The notes under the pieces are model-generated. The model did no database searches. It saw nothing but the letters and a program-made list of their open reading frames with translations, and was not told the origin of the DNA. The position numbers and the translations under genes were made by a program. From Pseudomonadota bacterium (GTDB lineage: Bacteria > Desulfobacterota > GWC2-55-46 > JADFVP01): a stretch of DNA of 34,607 nt. Positions 1 to 6,896 of the stretch are shown here, one piece after another (the first letter of the stretch is position 1; every line of letters starts with the position of its first letter). Location: assembly GCA_015222595.1 (NCBI GenBank), contig JADFVP010000068.1, forward strand, positions 1-34,607. The letters are read 5' to 3'.

Positions 1-216
1 CTGCAAGAGCGTGCTCTTACCTGAACCGTTACGCCCGACTATGCCGATGGACTCGCCGCGCTTTATCTCAAGATCGACATTGTTAAGCGCCCAGAACTCC
101 TGATGATACTGTTTGCGCCCCGGGTGAAGGACCTCCTTTATCACCTGTCCGACAGAGGTATACCGTTTGAACTTCTTGCTTACCCCGCTGACCTTTATTA
201 TCGTATCCGTGCTCAC
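1..216 (-). CDS. Polysaccharide ABC exporter, ATP-binding subunit (Wzt/KpsT/TagH type), partial
   Basis: This is the N-terminal 72 codons of an ABC ATPase; the rest lies beyond the left edge. It would energise export of a finished or lipid-linked glycan across the inner membrane together with the permease encoded just upstream. The Walker A loop GRNGSGKST is at residues 61-69, preceded by the strand GESIGIV. The sequence between the first strand (IIKVSGVSKKF) and Walker A is longer than in a generic importer ATPase, as is usual for the Wzt/TagH group. The start is GTG, three bases after the permease stop codon, so the two are translationally linked. Walker B, the signature motif and any C-terminal glycan-binding domain are outside the window, so the exact subfamily and substrate cannot be read. 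Confidence 0.88.
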   Translation of the reverse strand, partial: MSTDTIIKVSGVSKKFKRYTSVGQVIKEVLHPGRKQYHQEFWALNNVDLEIKRGESIGIVGRNGSGKSTLLQ

Positions 217-219
217 TCT

Positions 220-1038
220 TTACATAACCTCCGCAAACCACGGCTTCATCTTTCTGAAGAGCACGCCGCCGAGGCCAAACATTCCGAAAGAAGTAACCGC
301 CAGATAGATGAAGTCCGGCAGAGGCAGAAACCTGCCTGCTAAAAGAGCGAACCTATACCCCTCTACCAGGTGATAGATGGGGTTGAGCTTCATAATAAAA
401 AGCGCACCGGGCGGTACAATGTCCGACGAGTAGAGAACGGGAGTGAGAAAGAAGAGACCCATTATAGCAATTCCGAGTATCTGGTTGACATCCTTGGAGA
501 AGACATTGAGGCTCGAGAGCACCCAGCCGCAACCGATGCAAAAGATCGCCGCAAAGAAGAGGTAGATGAAGATATAGGGGGTAGTGATCGGCAGCGAGTG
601 ATTAAAGATAATTAGAATAATAAGAAGCAGCGCAACACTTATAAGGTGGCTTATAATATTGCTGATGACAACGACAATCGGCAGTATCTCTGAGGGAAAT
701 CCGACCGCCTTCTTCACCAGGTTCGAGTTTGCAACCAGAACACCCGAAGAGGTCGTGAGCGCCTGAGTAAAGAACTGCCACGGCACAAGACCGCAAAGAA
801 GAAAGAGGAAAAAGCTGTCGGTCTTGTAGACAGCACCGGGAGTCGACTTCATAAAAACCCCGAAGACGATACCGTAGATGGCGACCAAAAAGAGCGGGTT
901 GAGTACGGCCCAGAGCAGTCCAAAAACACTGCCGACGTACATGGCCTTTAAGTCGCGCGCCGCCATAGTGCGTAGCATATAGCGGCTACGCCAAAGACGA
1001 CCGATAAAGTCGAAGAAGATTATAAAATTCTTTACCAT
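220..1038 (-). CDS. Polysaccharide ABC exporter, permease subunit (Wzm/TagG type, ABC-2 family)
   Basis: A 272-residue inner-membrane protein of about six hydrophobic segments, the usual length for ABC-2 glycan exporters. The N-terminal part contains a basic amphipathic stretch (RLWRSRYMLRTMAARDLKAM) followed by the family pattern Y-x-G-S-x-F-G-L-L-W-A-V-L-N-P at residues 34-48. The C-terminal part has the NPIYHLVEGYR block at about residues 220-230, typical of TagG/Wzm/KpsM-like proteins. The start ATG is preceded by AGGA at a normal distance. It sits between rmlB and the ATPase gene on the same strand, so it most likely exports a polysaccharide containing rhamnose. Whether this is an O-antigen, a capsule or another exopolysaccharide is not visible, because no glycosyltransferases are in the window. 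Confidence 0.9.
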   Translation of the reverse strand: MVKNFIIFFDFIGRLWRSRYMLRTMAARDLKAMYVGSVFGLLWAVLNPLFLVAIYGIVFGVFMKSTPGAVYKTDSFFLFLLCGLVPWQFFTQALTTSSGVLVANSNLVKKAVGFPSEILPIVVVISNIISHLISVALLLIILIIFNHSLPITTPYIFIYLFFAAIFCIGCGWVLSSLNVFSKDVNQILGIAIMGLFFLTPVLYSSDIVPPGALFIMKLNPIYHLVEGYRFALLAGRFLPLPDFIYLAVTSFGMFGLGGVLFRKMKPWFAEVM

Positions 1039-1109
1039 GTATATTCCTATAACAAAGACTGCCTATGTCATAAAACAAGTTGACTCGGTACAGGTCGGGC
1101 TCTAACGCT

Positions 1110-2198
1110 TCAGCCCCTGTTGCCGTACTGCGCGTCGTAGTACTTCAAGTACTCGCCCGAGAGGATCTTCTCCCACCAGGCGCGCTCCGTAACGTACCAC
1201 TCTATGGTCTTCTTCATTCCCTCTTCAAAGGTTACCTCTGGCTTCCAGCCAAGCTCTCGCTCGATCTTATCGCAATCTATCGCGTAACGGCGGTCGTGGC
1301 CCGGACGGTCTGTAACGTACTTTATCAGCGTCTCACGAGGCTTTTCGTACGGGTACCTCAAAGAGAGCCCTTCGTCGAACTCTATAAGCGAGTCGACCTC
1401 CTTGCAGACGAGCTTTACGATCTCTATATTTTGCATCTCGCACCGTCCGCCGATATTGTAGGTCTCTCCCGTGCGGCCCTTATCGAGCACGGCCTCTATC
1501 GCCTTGCAGTGGTCGGTTACGTAGAGCCAGTCGCGTACGTTCTTTCCGTCGCCGTAAACGGGAAGCGACTTGCCGTCGAGCGCGTTCAAGACCATGAGCG
1601 GGATCAGCTTTTCTGGAAACTGGTAAGGCCCGTAGTTGTTCGAGCAGTTGGTGGTTAAAACAGGCAGCCCATAGGTATGGAAGTAGGCGCGAACCAGATG
1701 GTCGCTCGAAGCCTTTGAGGCCGAGTAAGGAGAGTTGGGGCTAAACGGGGTCTCTTCGGTAAAGTACCCGGTGTCGCCCAAAGAGCCGTAGACCTCGTCG
1801 GTAGAGACGTGAACGAAGCGGCAGCTCTTTAACGCTTCCGGGGAGGTCCACGTCTTGCGCGCCGCTTCGAGCAACACGAAGGTTCCCATTATGTTGGTCT
1901 CGATAAAGGCCTTGGGCCCAAGTATCGAGCGGTCTACGTGAGACTCTGCGGCGAAGTTCACTACTGCGTCTATCTTTTCATCGACAAAAAGAGCGTCTAC
2001 GACAGCAGAGTCGGTAATGTCGCCCTTAACGAACTTGAGCCTACCCTCATCAAGCCCGCTCAGGTTTTCGAGGTTTCCCGCATAGGTGAGAGAGTCCAGG
2101 ACCACAACTCTTGTCTCATCCGAGCTCTCAAGCATGTGGCGCACAAAGTTGGCCCCTATAAAACCGGCCCCGCCCGTTACTAAAATATTACGCTTCAT
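1110..2198 (-). CDS. rmlB: dTDP-glucose 4,6-dehydratase RmlB
   Basis: Second step of dTDP-L-rhamnose synthesis: conversion of dTDP-glucose to dTDP-4-keto-6-deoxyglucose using a bound NAD. The 362-residue length fits the family. Visible motifs are the Rossmann loop GGAGFIG (residues 9-15), the catalytic STDEVYG block (132-138, with Thr133, Asp134 and Glu135), the short-chain dehydrogenase pair Y158-x3-K162 in YSASK, and the downstream NNYGPYQFPEKLIPL and GKNVRDWLYVTDHC blocks. The start ATG lies inside the 3' end of rmlD (11-bp overlap) with GGAGG six bases upstream, so it is coupled to rmlD. Function is very secure. Confidence 0.97.
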   Translation of the reverse strand: MKRNILVTGGAGFIGANFVRHMLESSDETRVVVLDSLTYAGNLENLSGLDEGRLKFVKGDITDSAVVDALFVDEKIDAVVNFAAESHVDRSILGPKAFIETNIMGTFVLLEAARKTWTSPEALKSCRFVHVSTDEVYGSLGDTGYFTEETPFSPNSPYSASKASSDHLVRAYFHTYGLPVLTTNCSNNYGPYQFPEKLIPLMVLNALDGKSLPVYGDGKNVRDWLYVTDHCKAIEAVLDKGRTGETYNIGGRCEMQNIEIVKLVCKEVDSLIEFDEGLSLRYPYEKPRETLIKYVTDRPGHDRRYAIDCDKIERELGWKPEVTFEEGMKKTIEWYVTERAWWEKILSGEYLKYYDAQYGNRG

Positions 2199-3159
2199 TC
2201 CCGACCTCCGTTTGCGTGACCTTGCTCTCTATTTTCAGAACCTCTTTTATCATCTCTTTTAACGACCCTTTCCAGTCCGGAACCGTTACGCCAAAGACCC
2301 GCTCTATCTTCGCTGTATCAAGAACCGAGTAGCTCGGTCGCGTTGCGGGTGTCGGGTACTCGGTGGCGGGGATCGGGGATACTGAGGTGCAGACAATATC
2401 GGCTCCGAGCGAAGTTTCGCGCGCCTCGGATATCGCCGCAACAGCAAGGTCGTACCAACTCGCCACTCCTCTATTCGAATAACCGTAAATTCCCCAGATT
2501 GCGCTCTCGGTTTCTTTAGCTCCGGCCTCTTTAGCTCCGGCCTCTCCGATCCTTTCGACTATTACGGAGATTGCGCGCGCAAGGTCTTTGGTCCAGGTCG
2601 GCGAGCCGAGCTGGTCGGAAACGACCTTCAGGCTCTCGCGCTCTTTAGCGAGCCGCAGCATTGTATTGACAAAGTTGTTTCCGTGCGCGCCGTAGAGCCA
2701 CGAGGTGCGAATAATTATATGCTCGGGCAGAGTCTCTGCTAGCGCAACTTCGCCTGCTAGTTTGCTGCTGCCATAGACTCCGAGCGGCGCGGTTGCGTCT
2801 TTATCCGTATACGGCTCTGTAGCTGTTCCCCCGCCTTTTCCATCGAAAACAAAATCGGTAGAGATATGAACTATGGCTGCGCCCGCCTCTTTTGCCGCAA
2901 CGGCTAAGTTCCGCACGCCGTCGGCGTTTACGGCAAAGGCGCGCTCTTTGTCCGTCTCTGCCTTGTCAACTGCGGTATAGGCCGCGCAATTAACTATTAC
3001 GTCCGGTGCAGAAGCGGCAATGCTGGACGCAACAGCACCTGCGTCTGTTATGTCCAACTCTTTGGAGGTAAACGGAGTAACTAAGTGGCCACGCGTTGTC
3101 AGTTCTGCTAAAGTATCTGTGCCGAGCTGCCCACCACTACCTGTAATTATAATCTTCAT
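2188..3159 (-). CDS. rmlD: dTDP-4-dehydrorhamnose reductase RmlD
   Basis: Last step of dTDP-L-rhamnose synthesis: NAD(P)H reduction of dTDP-4-keto-L-rhamnose. It has the nucleotide-binding loop GSGGQLG at residues 7-13, the NCAAYTAVDKAE block around 57-68, and the YGSSKLAGE active-site motif (Tyr and Lys of the short-chain dehydrogenase dyad) around residues 129-137. The 323 residues are slightly longer than the usual ~290. Part of the excess is an internal KEAGA duplication around residues 206-215, encoded by a perfect 15-bp tandem repeat. No strong Shine-Dalgarno precedes the ATG. The 82-bp gap to the rmlC-like gene contains a hairpin. The gene overlaps rmlB by 11 bp. Confidence 0.95.
   Translation of the reverse strand: MKIIITGSGGQLGTDTLAELTTRGHLVTPFTSKELDITDAGAVASSIAASAPDVIVNCAAYTAVDKAETDKERAFAVNADGVRNLAVAAKEAGAAIVHISTDFVFDGKGGGTATEPYTDKDATAPLGVYGSSKLAGEVALAETLPEHIIIRTSWLYGAHGNNFVNTMLRLAKERESLKVVSDQLGSPTWTKDLARAISVIVERIGEAGAKEAGAKETESAIWGIYGYSNRGVASWYDLAVAAISEARETSLGADIVCTSVSPIPATEYPTPATRPSYSVLDTAKIERVFGVTVPDWKGSLKEMIKEVLKIESKVTQTEVGNEA
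2513..2542. repeat. 15-bp perfect tandem duplication inside rmlD
   Basis: TCTTTAGCTCCGGCC occurs twice head to tail (2513-2527 and 2528-2542). The unit is five codons, so the duplication is in frame and adds a second KEAGA to a probably exposed loop. Confidence 0.9.
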
Positions 3160-3204
3160 ATCAGAACCATTTTAAAAAAGAGTAGATTAAAAAAATCGGC
3201 GCTT

Positions 3205-3231
3205 AAAACCGACCGGAAAAGGAGCCCGGTC
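3205..3231 (-). terminator. Hairpin with short T-run between rmlC-like gene and rmlD
   Basis: On the minus strand GACCGG and CCGGTC (3226-3231 and 3211-3216) form a 6-bp stem with a 9-nt loop, followed closely by GGTTTT. It lies inside the rml operon after the rmlC-like stop, so it may be a partial (attenuating) terminator. The stem is short, and the call is tentative. Confidence 0.35.
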
Positions 3232-3241
3232 ACCCGAGCCG

Positions 3242-3715
3242 TCAATCGAGAATGTAAGGCGAGTTCTCCAGCTCTTCGTGCCGAATTTCGTCCACTGCCT
3301 CAGCCTTACCCGTGCCCATAAAGAGCCTGTTGGGAGCGTTTATGACTAGGCCGCCCTCGTTGCCGACATTCTTGTAGGCGTGCACAACGCCCTTGGGCAC
3401 TATTACCGCAGTCGGGCTGGAGACTCCTGCGAGAATAACCATGCGGTTCTTGTAGGTAGCCGAACTCTCCCTTGAGTCCCAGAGGTAAAGCTTAAAGTCC
3501 GAAGGGCCTGCAAAGCAGAAGTAGTCGGCCTGATCGACGTGCTCGTGCGGGCCGCGCGCTACCCCTGGGTTTGTCATAGAGATATAGGTCATTACCGGAT
3601 AGTACTCTTCGGCGAGTTCGTCGTGGCGAAAGAGTTCCATCAGCCAGCCACGGTCGTCTGAATACTTTTTGAGTTCATTAACAACTACGTCGTCTATTTT
3701 TCCATCAATAAACAT
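3242..3715 (-). CDS. Short RmlC-like cupin, probable dTDP-4-dehydrorhamnose 3,5-epimerase family member
   Basis: A 157-residue cupin in the position of rmlC. Its order of elements follows the RmlC fold: the RGW entry motif near residue 28, ARGPHEHVDQADYF around 53-66 (canonical RmlC has RGLHYQ here), and VPKGVVHAYKNV around 107-118 (canonical WIPEGFAHGF). It is shorter than the usual ~180 residues and the first active-site block is divergent (PHEH instead of LHYQ). By context it should perform the 3,5-epimerisation, since rmlA, rmlB and rmlD are all present and no other candidate is seen. A related sugar-nucleotide ketoisomerase or a specialised epimerase remains possible. It starts two bases after the rmlA stop with GGAGG ahead of the ATG. 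Confidence 0.75.
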   Translation of the reverse strand: MFIDGKIDDVVVNELKKYSDDRGWLMELFRHDELAEEYYPVMTYISMTNPGVARGPHEHVDQADYFCFAGPSDFKLYLWDSRESSATYKNRMVILAGVSSPTAVIVPKGVVHAYKNVGNEGGLVINAPNRLFMGTGKAEAVDEIRHEELENSPYILD

Positions 3716-3717
3716 GG

Positions 3718-4821
3718 TTATACCTCCACTACTGAGTCGTCGCCGATCATCAACCGGAGCGCCTTGTGTTTGTTGTGGCAGCGCACCACCCTTGCGTCTC
3801 GCCCTATAAGGCTGTCCTCTATGCGGTCCACGTGGTCTATCTCCGCTCCCGCAAGGATAACGCAGTGCTCGATTATCGATTTCTTTATCTTCGAGCCGTC
3901 CCCTATGGAGGTGTACGGCCCAACGAAGCTGTCCTTTATGACCGAGTTCTTGCCAATCACTATCGGTCCGCGAAGCGTAGAGTTCTTTACAACCGCGCCC
4001 TCGGCAATAGAGACGCGGCCCGTTATCTCAGACTCTCCGTCCACGCTGCCCTTTATGTCGCGCTTTCCCCACTCGTCAAGCACAATGGTGTTGGCGGCCA
4101 GAAGGTCGTCCTTCTTTCCAGTGTCGAGCCACCAGGTGTCTATTAACACCTGGCTCTGCACCGGAGAACCGTTCGATACAAGGCGCTGAATCGCGTCGGT
4201 AATTTCAAGCTCGCCTCTTGCAGAGGGCTCTATCTCGTCTATCGCCTTATGTATTGCGTTAGAGAAGATGTAGACACCGATGAGCGCGAGGTTGGACTTC
4301 GGCTCCTTCGGCTTCTCGACAAGCCGCTCTATGGTGCCGTCTTCTGCAACCTCGGCAATACCGAAGGAGCTAGGGTTATCAACCGGCTTCAGAAGTATTG
4401 CGGCGTCCGAGCCGGAGGAGTTGAAGTTATCGACAAACTTGTCTATGCGGCAGCCGATGAGGTTGTCGCCAAGGTACATGACAAAGGGCGAATCGCCAAG
4501 AAAGTCTCGGGCCACCACAACGGCATGGGCCAGGCCCTTCGGCTCGGTCTGCGGGATATAGGTAATCTTCACCCCCCACTCGCTTCCGTCGCCCATCGTC
4601 GCCTTTATCTCTTCGCCTGTTTCAGGAGAGATGATCATGCCGACATCTTTAATGCCGGCGTTGGCGAGGTTGTCTATAACATAGGCGAGTATCGGGCGGT
4701 TGGCGATAGGCACCAACTGCTTTGCCCCGGTGTGGGTAATGGGGCGAAGGCGCGTGCCCTTGCCTCCGCTCAAAACGAGGCCCTTCATAACAGGTTTTTT
4801 CTCGTTCTCCGGCTCCGACAT
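3718..4821 (-). CDS. rmlA: Glucose-1-phosphate thymidylyltransferase, long form (RmlA)
   Basis: Makes dTDP-glucose from dTTP and glucose-1-phosphate, the entry to the rhamnose pathway. The nucleotidyltransferase signature LSGGKGTRLRPIT is at residues 17-29, followed by KQLVPIANRPILAY and the metal-site region YLGDN near 116-120. After about residue 245 the chain becomes a left-handed beta-helix with repeated hexapeptides (VSIAEGAVV, VIGKNSVI and similar), so this is the ~355-residue 'long' RmlA found with antibiotic and archaeal sugar clusters rather than the ~290-residue E. coli type. The ATG is preceded by AGGGAGA at a good distance; an internal Met12 is the alternative start. It is the first gene of the rml operon. 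Confidence 0.93.
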   Translation of the reverse strand: MSEPENEKKPVMKGLVLSGGKGTRLRPITHTGAKQLVPIANRPILAYVIDNLANAGIKDVGMIISPETGEEIKATMGDGSEWGVKITYIPQTEPKGLAHAVVVARDFLGDSPFVMYLGDNLIGCRIDKFVDNFNSSGSDAAILLKPVDNPSSFGIAEVAEDGTIERLVEKPKEPKSNLALIGVYIFSNAIHKAIDEIEPSARGELEITDAIQRLVSNGSPVQSQVLIDTWWLDTGKKDDLLAANTIVLDEWGKRDIKGSVDGESEITGRVSIAEGAVVKNSTLRGPIVIGKNSVIKDSFVGPYTSIGDGSKIKKSIIEHCVILAGAEIDHVDRIEDSLIGRDARVVRCHNKHKALRLMIGDDSVVEV

Positions 4822-4859
4822 ATCGGTTCTCCCTATTGCTGAAATATTGAAGTGGGCGG

Positions 4860-4888
4860 ACTATAAATTTACAACGGTTACGGACCAA
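4860..4888 (-). promoter_or_regulatory. Possible sigma-70 promoter of the rmlACDB-wzm-wzt operon
   Basis: Minus strand TTGGTC (4883-4888), a 17-bp spacer, then TATAGT (4860-4865), about 40 bp upstream of the rmlA ATG. The -10 is good and the -35 is weak. A 13-bp perfect palindrome GCTCTCGGAGAGC lies just upstream at 4908-4920 and could be an operator or the tail of the preceding transcript. Confidence 0.35.
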
Positions 4889-4981
4889 ATATCCGGGCTC
4901 TTTATGCGCTCTCGGAGAGCTCTTAAAAACATTGCTCTGTGCTATATGGCCGAATACTACCTTATCGGTCGATTCTTTTTA

Positions 4982-5632
4982 TTATTCAATTCTTTTAAGC
5001 CACCCGCCGGACGAAATATCGTGGATCGCTCCGGGCTCTATTCCGGCCTCAATCAACCGGTCGATAACTGCCGCGCCACCTGCAAAAGAGGTAATTATCA
5101 CGGCGTCTATTTCGAGTTCTCCGGCACGCTCTATCGGCAGTATTTCATTACCGAAAAACTTTTTATCGGCTACAGTGGCGTTGAGCACGGCGCTAAGAGT
5201 AAGGTCCGTCTCGGAGAGCGATAAAAAGGCAATTTCAGAGACCTCGTCTACGCCGCAAAAGGCGACCCTTTTAAGACCCGCAGCCGCCAGAGCCCTGAAG
5301 AGGATCTGAAAGTCTTTGCGCGCGACTCTATAGAGGTTGGTAAAATTCTGAAGGTGACGGTAGGTAAGGCGCGTCTTCTCGGCAAGACCAGACGGCGTAA
5401 GGTAGTAACCGTATCGCTTCTTGGGGATGGTAGAGACCGTGATGTAGCCCTTGGTCGTGAGGTTCTTTATATAGGAGTTGATGAGGCCGAGCGCAATACC
5501 GAGCCTTTTGGACAGATCCCTCTGCGTAACCCTGTTCTCTTTCGATATTTCATCGAGGAGCAGAAGCGCACGGTACTCGTCCGTGCCGGGAGCGTCGTTG
5601 CTTTTAGAGGTCTCGGGCCCTTTACTGTTCAT
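4982..5632 (-). CDS. EPS-associated MarR-type winged-helix regulator with C-terminal Rossmann-like domain
   Basis: A 216-residue regulator. Residues ~18-95 form a winged helix-turn-helix (NRVTQRDLSKRLGIALGLIN as the HTH, KKRYGYYLTPSGLAEKTRLT as wing and tail) that closely resembles the EPS-associated MarR family found beside exopolysaccharide loci. Residues ~118-200 look like a small alpha/beta sensor domain (GLKRVAFCGVDEVSEIAF, then DAVIITSFAGGAAVIDRLIEAG). An upstream TTG at 5725 would give 31 more residues, but that stretch overlaps two operator-like dyads and a promoter. I therefore place the start at the ATG at 5632, within the proximal dyad, with no Shine-Dalgarno. It probably controls the rml/exporter operon directly downstream on the same strand and its own gene. 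The ligand of the C-terminal domain is unknown. Confidence 0.82.
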   Translation of the reverse strand: MNSKGPETSKSNDAPGTDEYRALLLLDEISKENRVTQRDLSKRLGIALGLINSYIKNLTTKGYITVSTIPKKRYGYYLTPSGLAEKTRLTYRHLQNFTNLYRVARKDFQILFRALAAAGLKRVAFCGVDEVSEIAFLSLSETDLTLSAVLNATVADKKFFGNEILPIERAGELEIDAVIITSFAGGAAVIDRLIEAGIEPGAIHDISSGGWLKRIE

Positions 5633-5641
5633 TATATGAAC
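5627..5641. promoter_or_regulatory. Operator-like dyad, proximal
   Basis: GTTCATTATATGAAC: outer arms GTTCAT and ATGAAC pair across three bases. It overlaps the -10 element and the start codon of the MarR-type gene, a position suited to repression. Confidence 0.7.
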
Positions 5642-5667
5642 ATAGCACGACCCGAAGGGCCTGTCAA
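5639..5667 (-). promoter_or_regulatory. Sigma-70 promoter of the EPS MarR gene (predicted leaderless)
   Basis: On the minus strand a perfect -35 TTGACA (5662-5667) is followed by a 17-bp spacer and TATGTT (5639-5644). Transcription should begin about 6-7 bases further on, at 5632-5633, which is the ATG itself. The -10 overlaps the proximal dyad. Confidence 0.7.
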
Positions 5668-5674
5668 CGTTTAT

Positions 5675-5689
5675 GTTCACCATATGAAC
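5675..5689. promoter_or_regulatory. Operator-like dyad, distal
   Basis: GTTCACCATATGAAC, the same GTTCA-N5-TGAAC pattern, centred 48 bp from the proximal dyad and just upstream of the -35 box. The two copies bracket the promoter. Confidence 0.7.
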
Positions 5690-5810
5690 AGTGCAAATGG
5701 GTGTTTTTATGGGAAAAAGTTGCAAAGGGTCGAGTCGGGCAACCGTTTGGAAAGTGAATAACCACGGGCTGACTTGCAGCTATGCTGCCAGAGATTGAGC
5801 GCAGTGCAAA

Positions 5811-5848
5811 ATAAAATAGCCCACCGGTCTATTCAGACCGGTGGGCTA
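5811..5848 (-). terminator. Strong intrinsic terminator of the PEP-CTERM gene
   Basis: A perfect 14-bp stem (5817-5830 with 5835-5848, arm TAGCCCACCGGTCT) and a 4-base loop, followed on the minus strand by TTTTAT. It starts about 30 bp after the PEP-CTERM stop codon. The plus-strand side also ends in an A/T-rich run, so it may work in both directions. Confidence 0.85.
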
Positions 5849-5878
5849 TAAAAAGTAACTGTAAGGGCTATTGGGCTA

Positions 5879-6658
5879 TTACCGCCTGAACTTTCTCCTT
5901 ACATACCCAAGACCAGCAAGACCGCTTCCTAAAAGGAGCAGGGTCGAAGGCTCTGGAACCTGTTCGCCTCCACCGTCACCACCACCGCCCGTGGGAGGGT
6001 CGATAATCGTAGCGGTATCGAGGAGCGCATAGTCGAAGGCGACATACGGCTCGTTCGGGGCGACGATATCTATAACCACCTGACCGTCGAGCATATCGGC
6101 CCAGGAGACGACCGCGTAAGCGACCTTAACAAGACCGTCATCTCCACCGGATTGAACCGTAAAGCCGATCTCAACACCGTCTACAAGAGCGGTCATCGGT
6201 ATGACGTCGTAATCGCCGAAAACGAAGTTTATATAGTGGTCAACTCCGTAGTCAACGTCACCAGATGCCGGAACCGTGAAGTCGAAGGTAAACTGGGCGT
6301 CGTCTGCAAGTCCTGGCCCAATATTAAAGGCTTGCAAGCTGGTCGAAAGTGAAATGTCGGTCCACTCTGCTCCATCAGTAGCCGCAGCCTCCGCTACGCT
6401 TTGGTAATTGAAATCATCACCGGAGTGCGTTGCGACATTACCGTCACCGTTAAGGTCCGGCAGGTACTCGCCCGCCTCTAGAATGCCGTCGCCATCGGTA
6501 TCGGCTGCTACACCACTGGCCGCCAAAAGGCCAGCCGTAGAGGTAAAGCCGAAGCCGTCTGCATCGCCTATCATCATTGTTACAGCCTCAGCCCTGCCCG
6601 ACAAGAGCACGACAAGGCCAAACATAAAGACCGATATAATTGTCTGCCTGAAACCCAT
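5879..6658 (-). CDS. PEP-CTERM sorting-domain surface protein with calcium-loop-like motifs
   Basis: A 259-residue secreted protein. An N-terminal signal peptide (GFRQTIISVFMFGLVVLLSG, probable cleavage after ARAEA-like GRAEA) leads to a mature domain with two acidic loops, DTDGDGILEAGEY and DLNGDGN, which look like EF-hand/dockerin calcium sites. The middle is beta-rich and unrecognised. A Gly/Pro-rich linker precedes the C-terminal sorting signal: VPEPSTLLLLGSGLAGLGY followed by the basic tail VRRKFRR. In known systems this signal is cut by an exosortase and the protein goes to the cell surface or EPS matrix. The start at 6658 is chosen because GGAGGA lies eight bases upstream; a longer 271-residue reading lacks this. 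It stands alone as a transcription unit, and the exosortase is not in the window. Confidence 0.88.
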   Translation of the reverse strand: MGFRQTIISVFMFGLVVLLSGRAEAVTMMIGDADGFGFTSTAGLLAASGVAADTDGDGILEAGEYLPDLNGDGNVATHSGDDFNYQSVAEAAATDGAEWTDISLSTSLQAFNIGPGLADDAQFTFDFTVPASGDVDYGVDHYINFVFGDYDVIPMTALVDGVEIGFTVQSGGDDGLVKVAYAVVSWADMLDGQVVIDIVAPNEPYVAFDYALLDTATIIDPPTGGGGDGGGEQVPEPSTLLLLGSGLAGLGYVRRKFRR

Positions 6659-6765
6659 AACTTCCTCCTTCGTTGCCTTAACGCGATGAAACACGATCAG
6701 GGAGAAGAATCTTTACTGTTTTGTCCAACAAAAGGCGTAAAAACCGATTGCCGCATCTAAGAATA

Positions 6766-6788
6766 GGTGGTTTAGCTACAAAACCACC
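6766..6788 (-). other. Hairpin in predicted 5' leader of the PEP-CTERM transcript
   Basis: GGTGGTTT (6766-6773) pairs perfectly with AAACCACC (6781-6788) across a 7-nt loop. With the predicted start near 6796 it would lie at the very 5' end of a leader of about 138 nt and could protect the mRNA. Confidence 0.5.
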
Positions 6789-6806
6789 AAACTATAGCAT
6801 AATATA

Positions 6807-6822
6807 TGCAACATGCATGCCG
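6807..6822 (-). promoter_or_regulatory. Sigma-54 (-24/-12) promoter of the PEP-CTERM gene
   Basis: Minus strand reads CGGCATGCATGTTGCA. The invariant GG (6821-6820) and GC (6809-6808) are exactly 12 bases apart, and TTGCA matches the -12 element fully. The -24 element TGGCACG is matched as CGGCATG. Sigma-54 control through the PrsK/PrsR pair is established for PEP-CTERM genes in other bacteria, which supports the reading. Confidence 0.6.
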
Positions 6823-6881
6823 CAAAACCATCACAATCGTAACCGCCTGATTTACAAGCGTATCGGTAGTAACTCTAAGAT

Positions 6882-6896
6882 GTTAAGGCACTTAAC
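6882..6896. promoter_or_regulatory. Candidate enhancer-binding-protein site
   Basis: GTTAAG-GCA-CTTAAC, a perfect 6-3-6 inverted repeat centred about 93 bp upstream of the predicted sigma-54 transcription start, the normal position for an activator site. A PrsR-type activator is an inference from the PEP-CTERM context. Confidence 0.5.
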
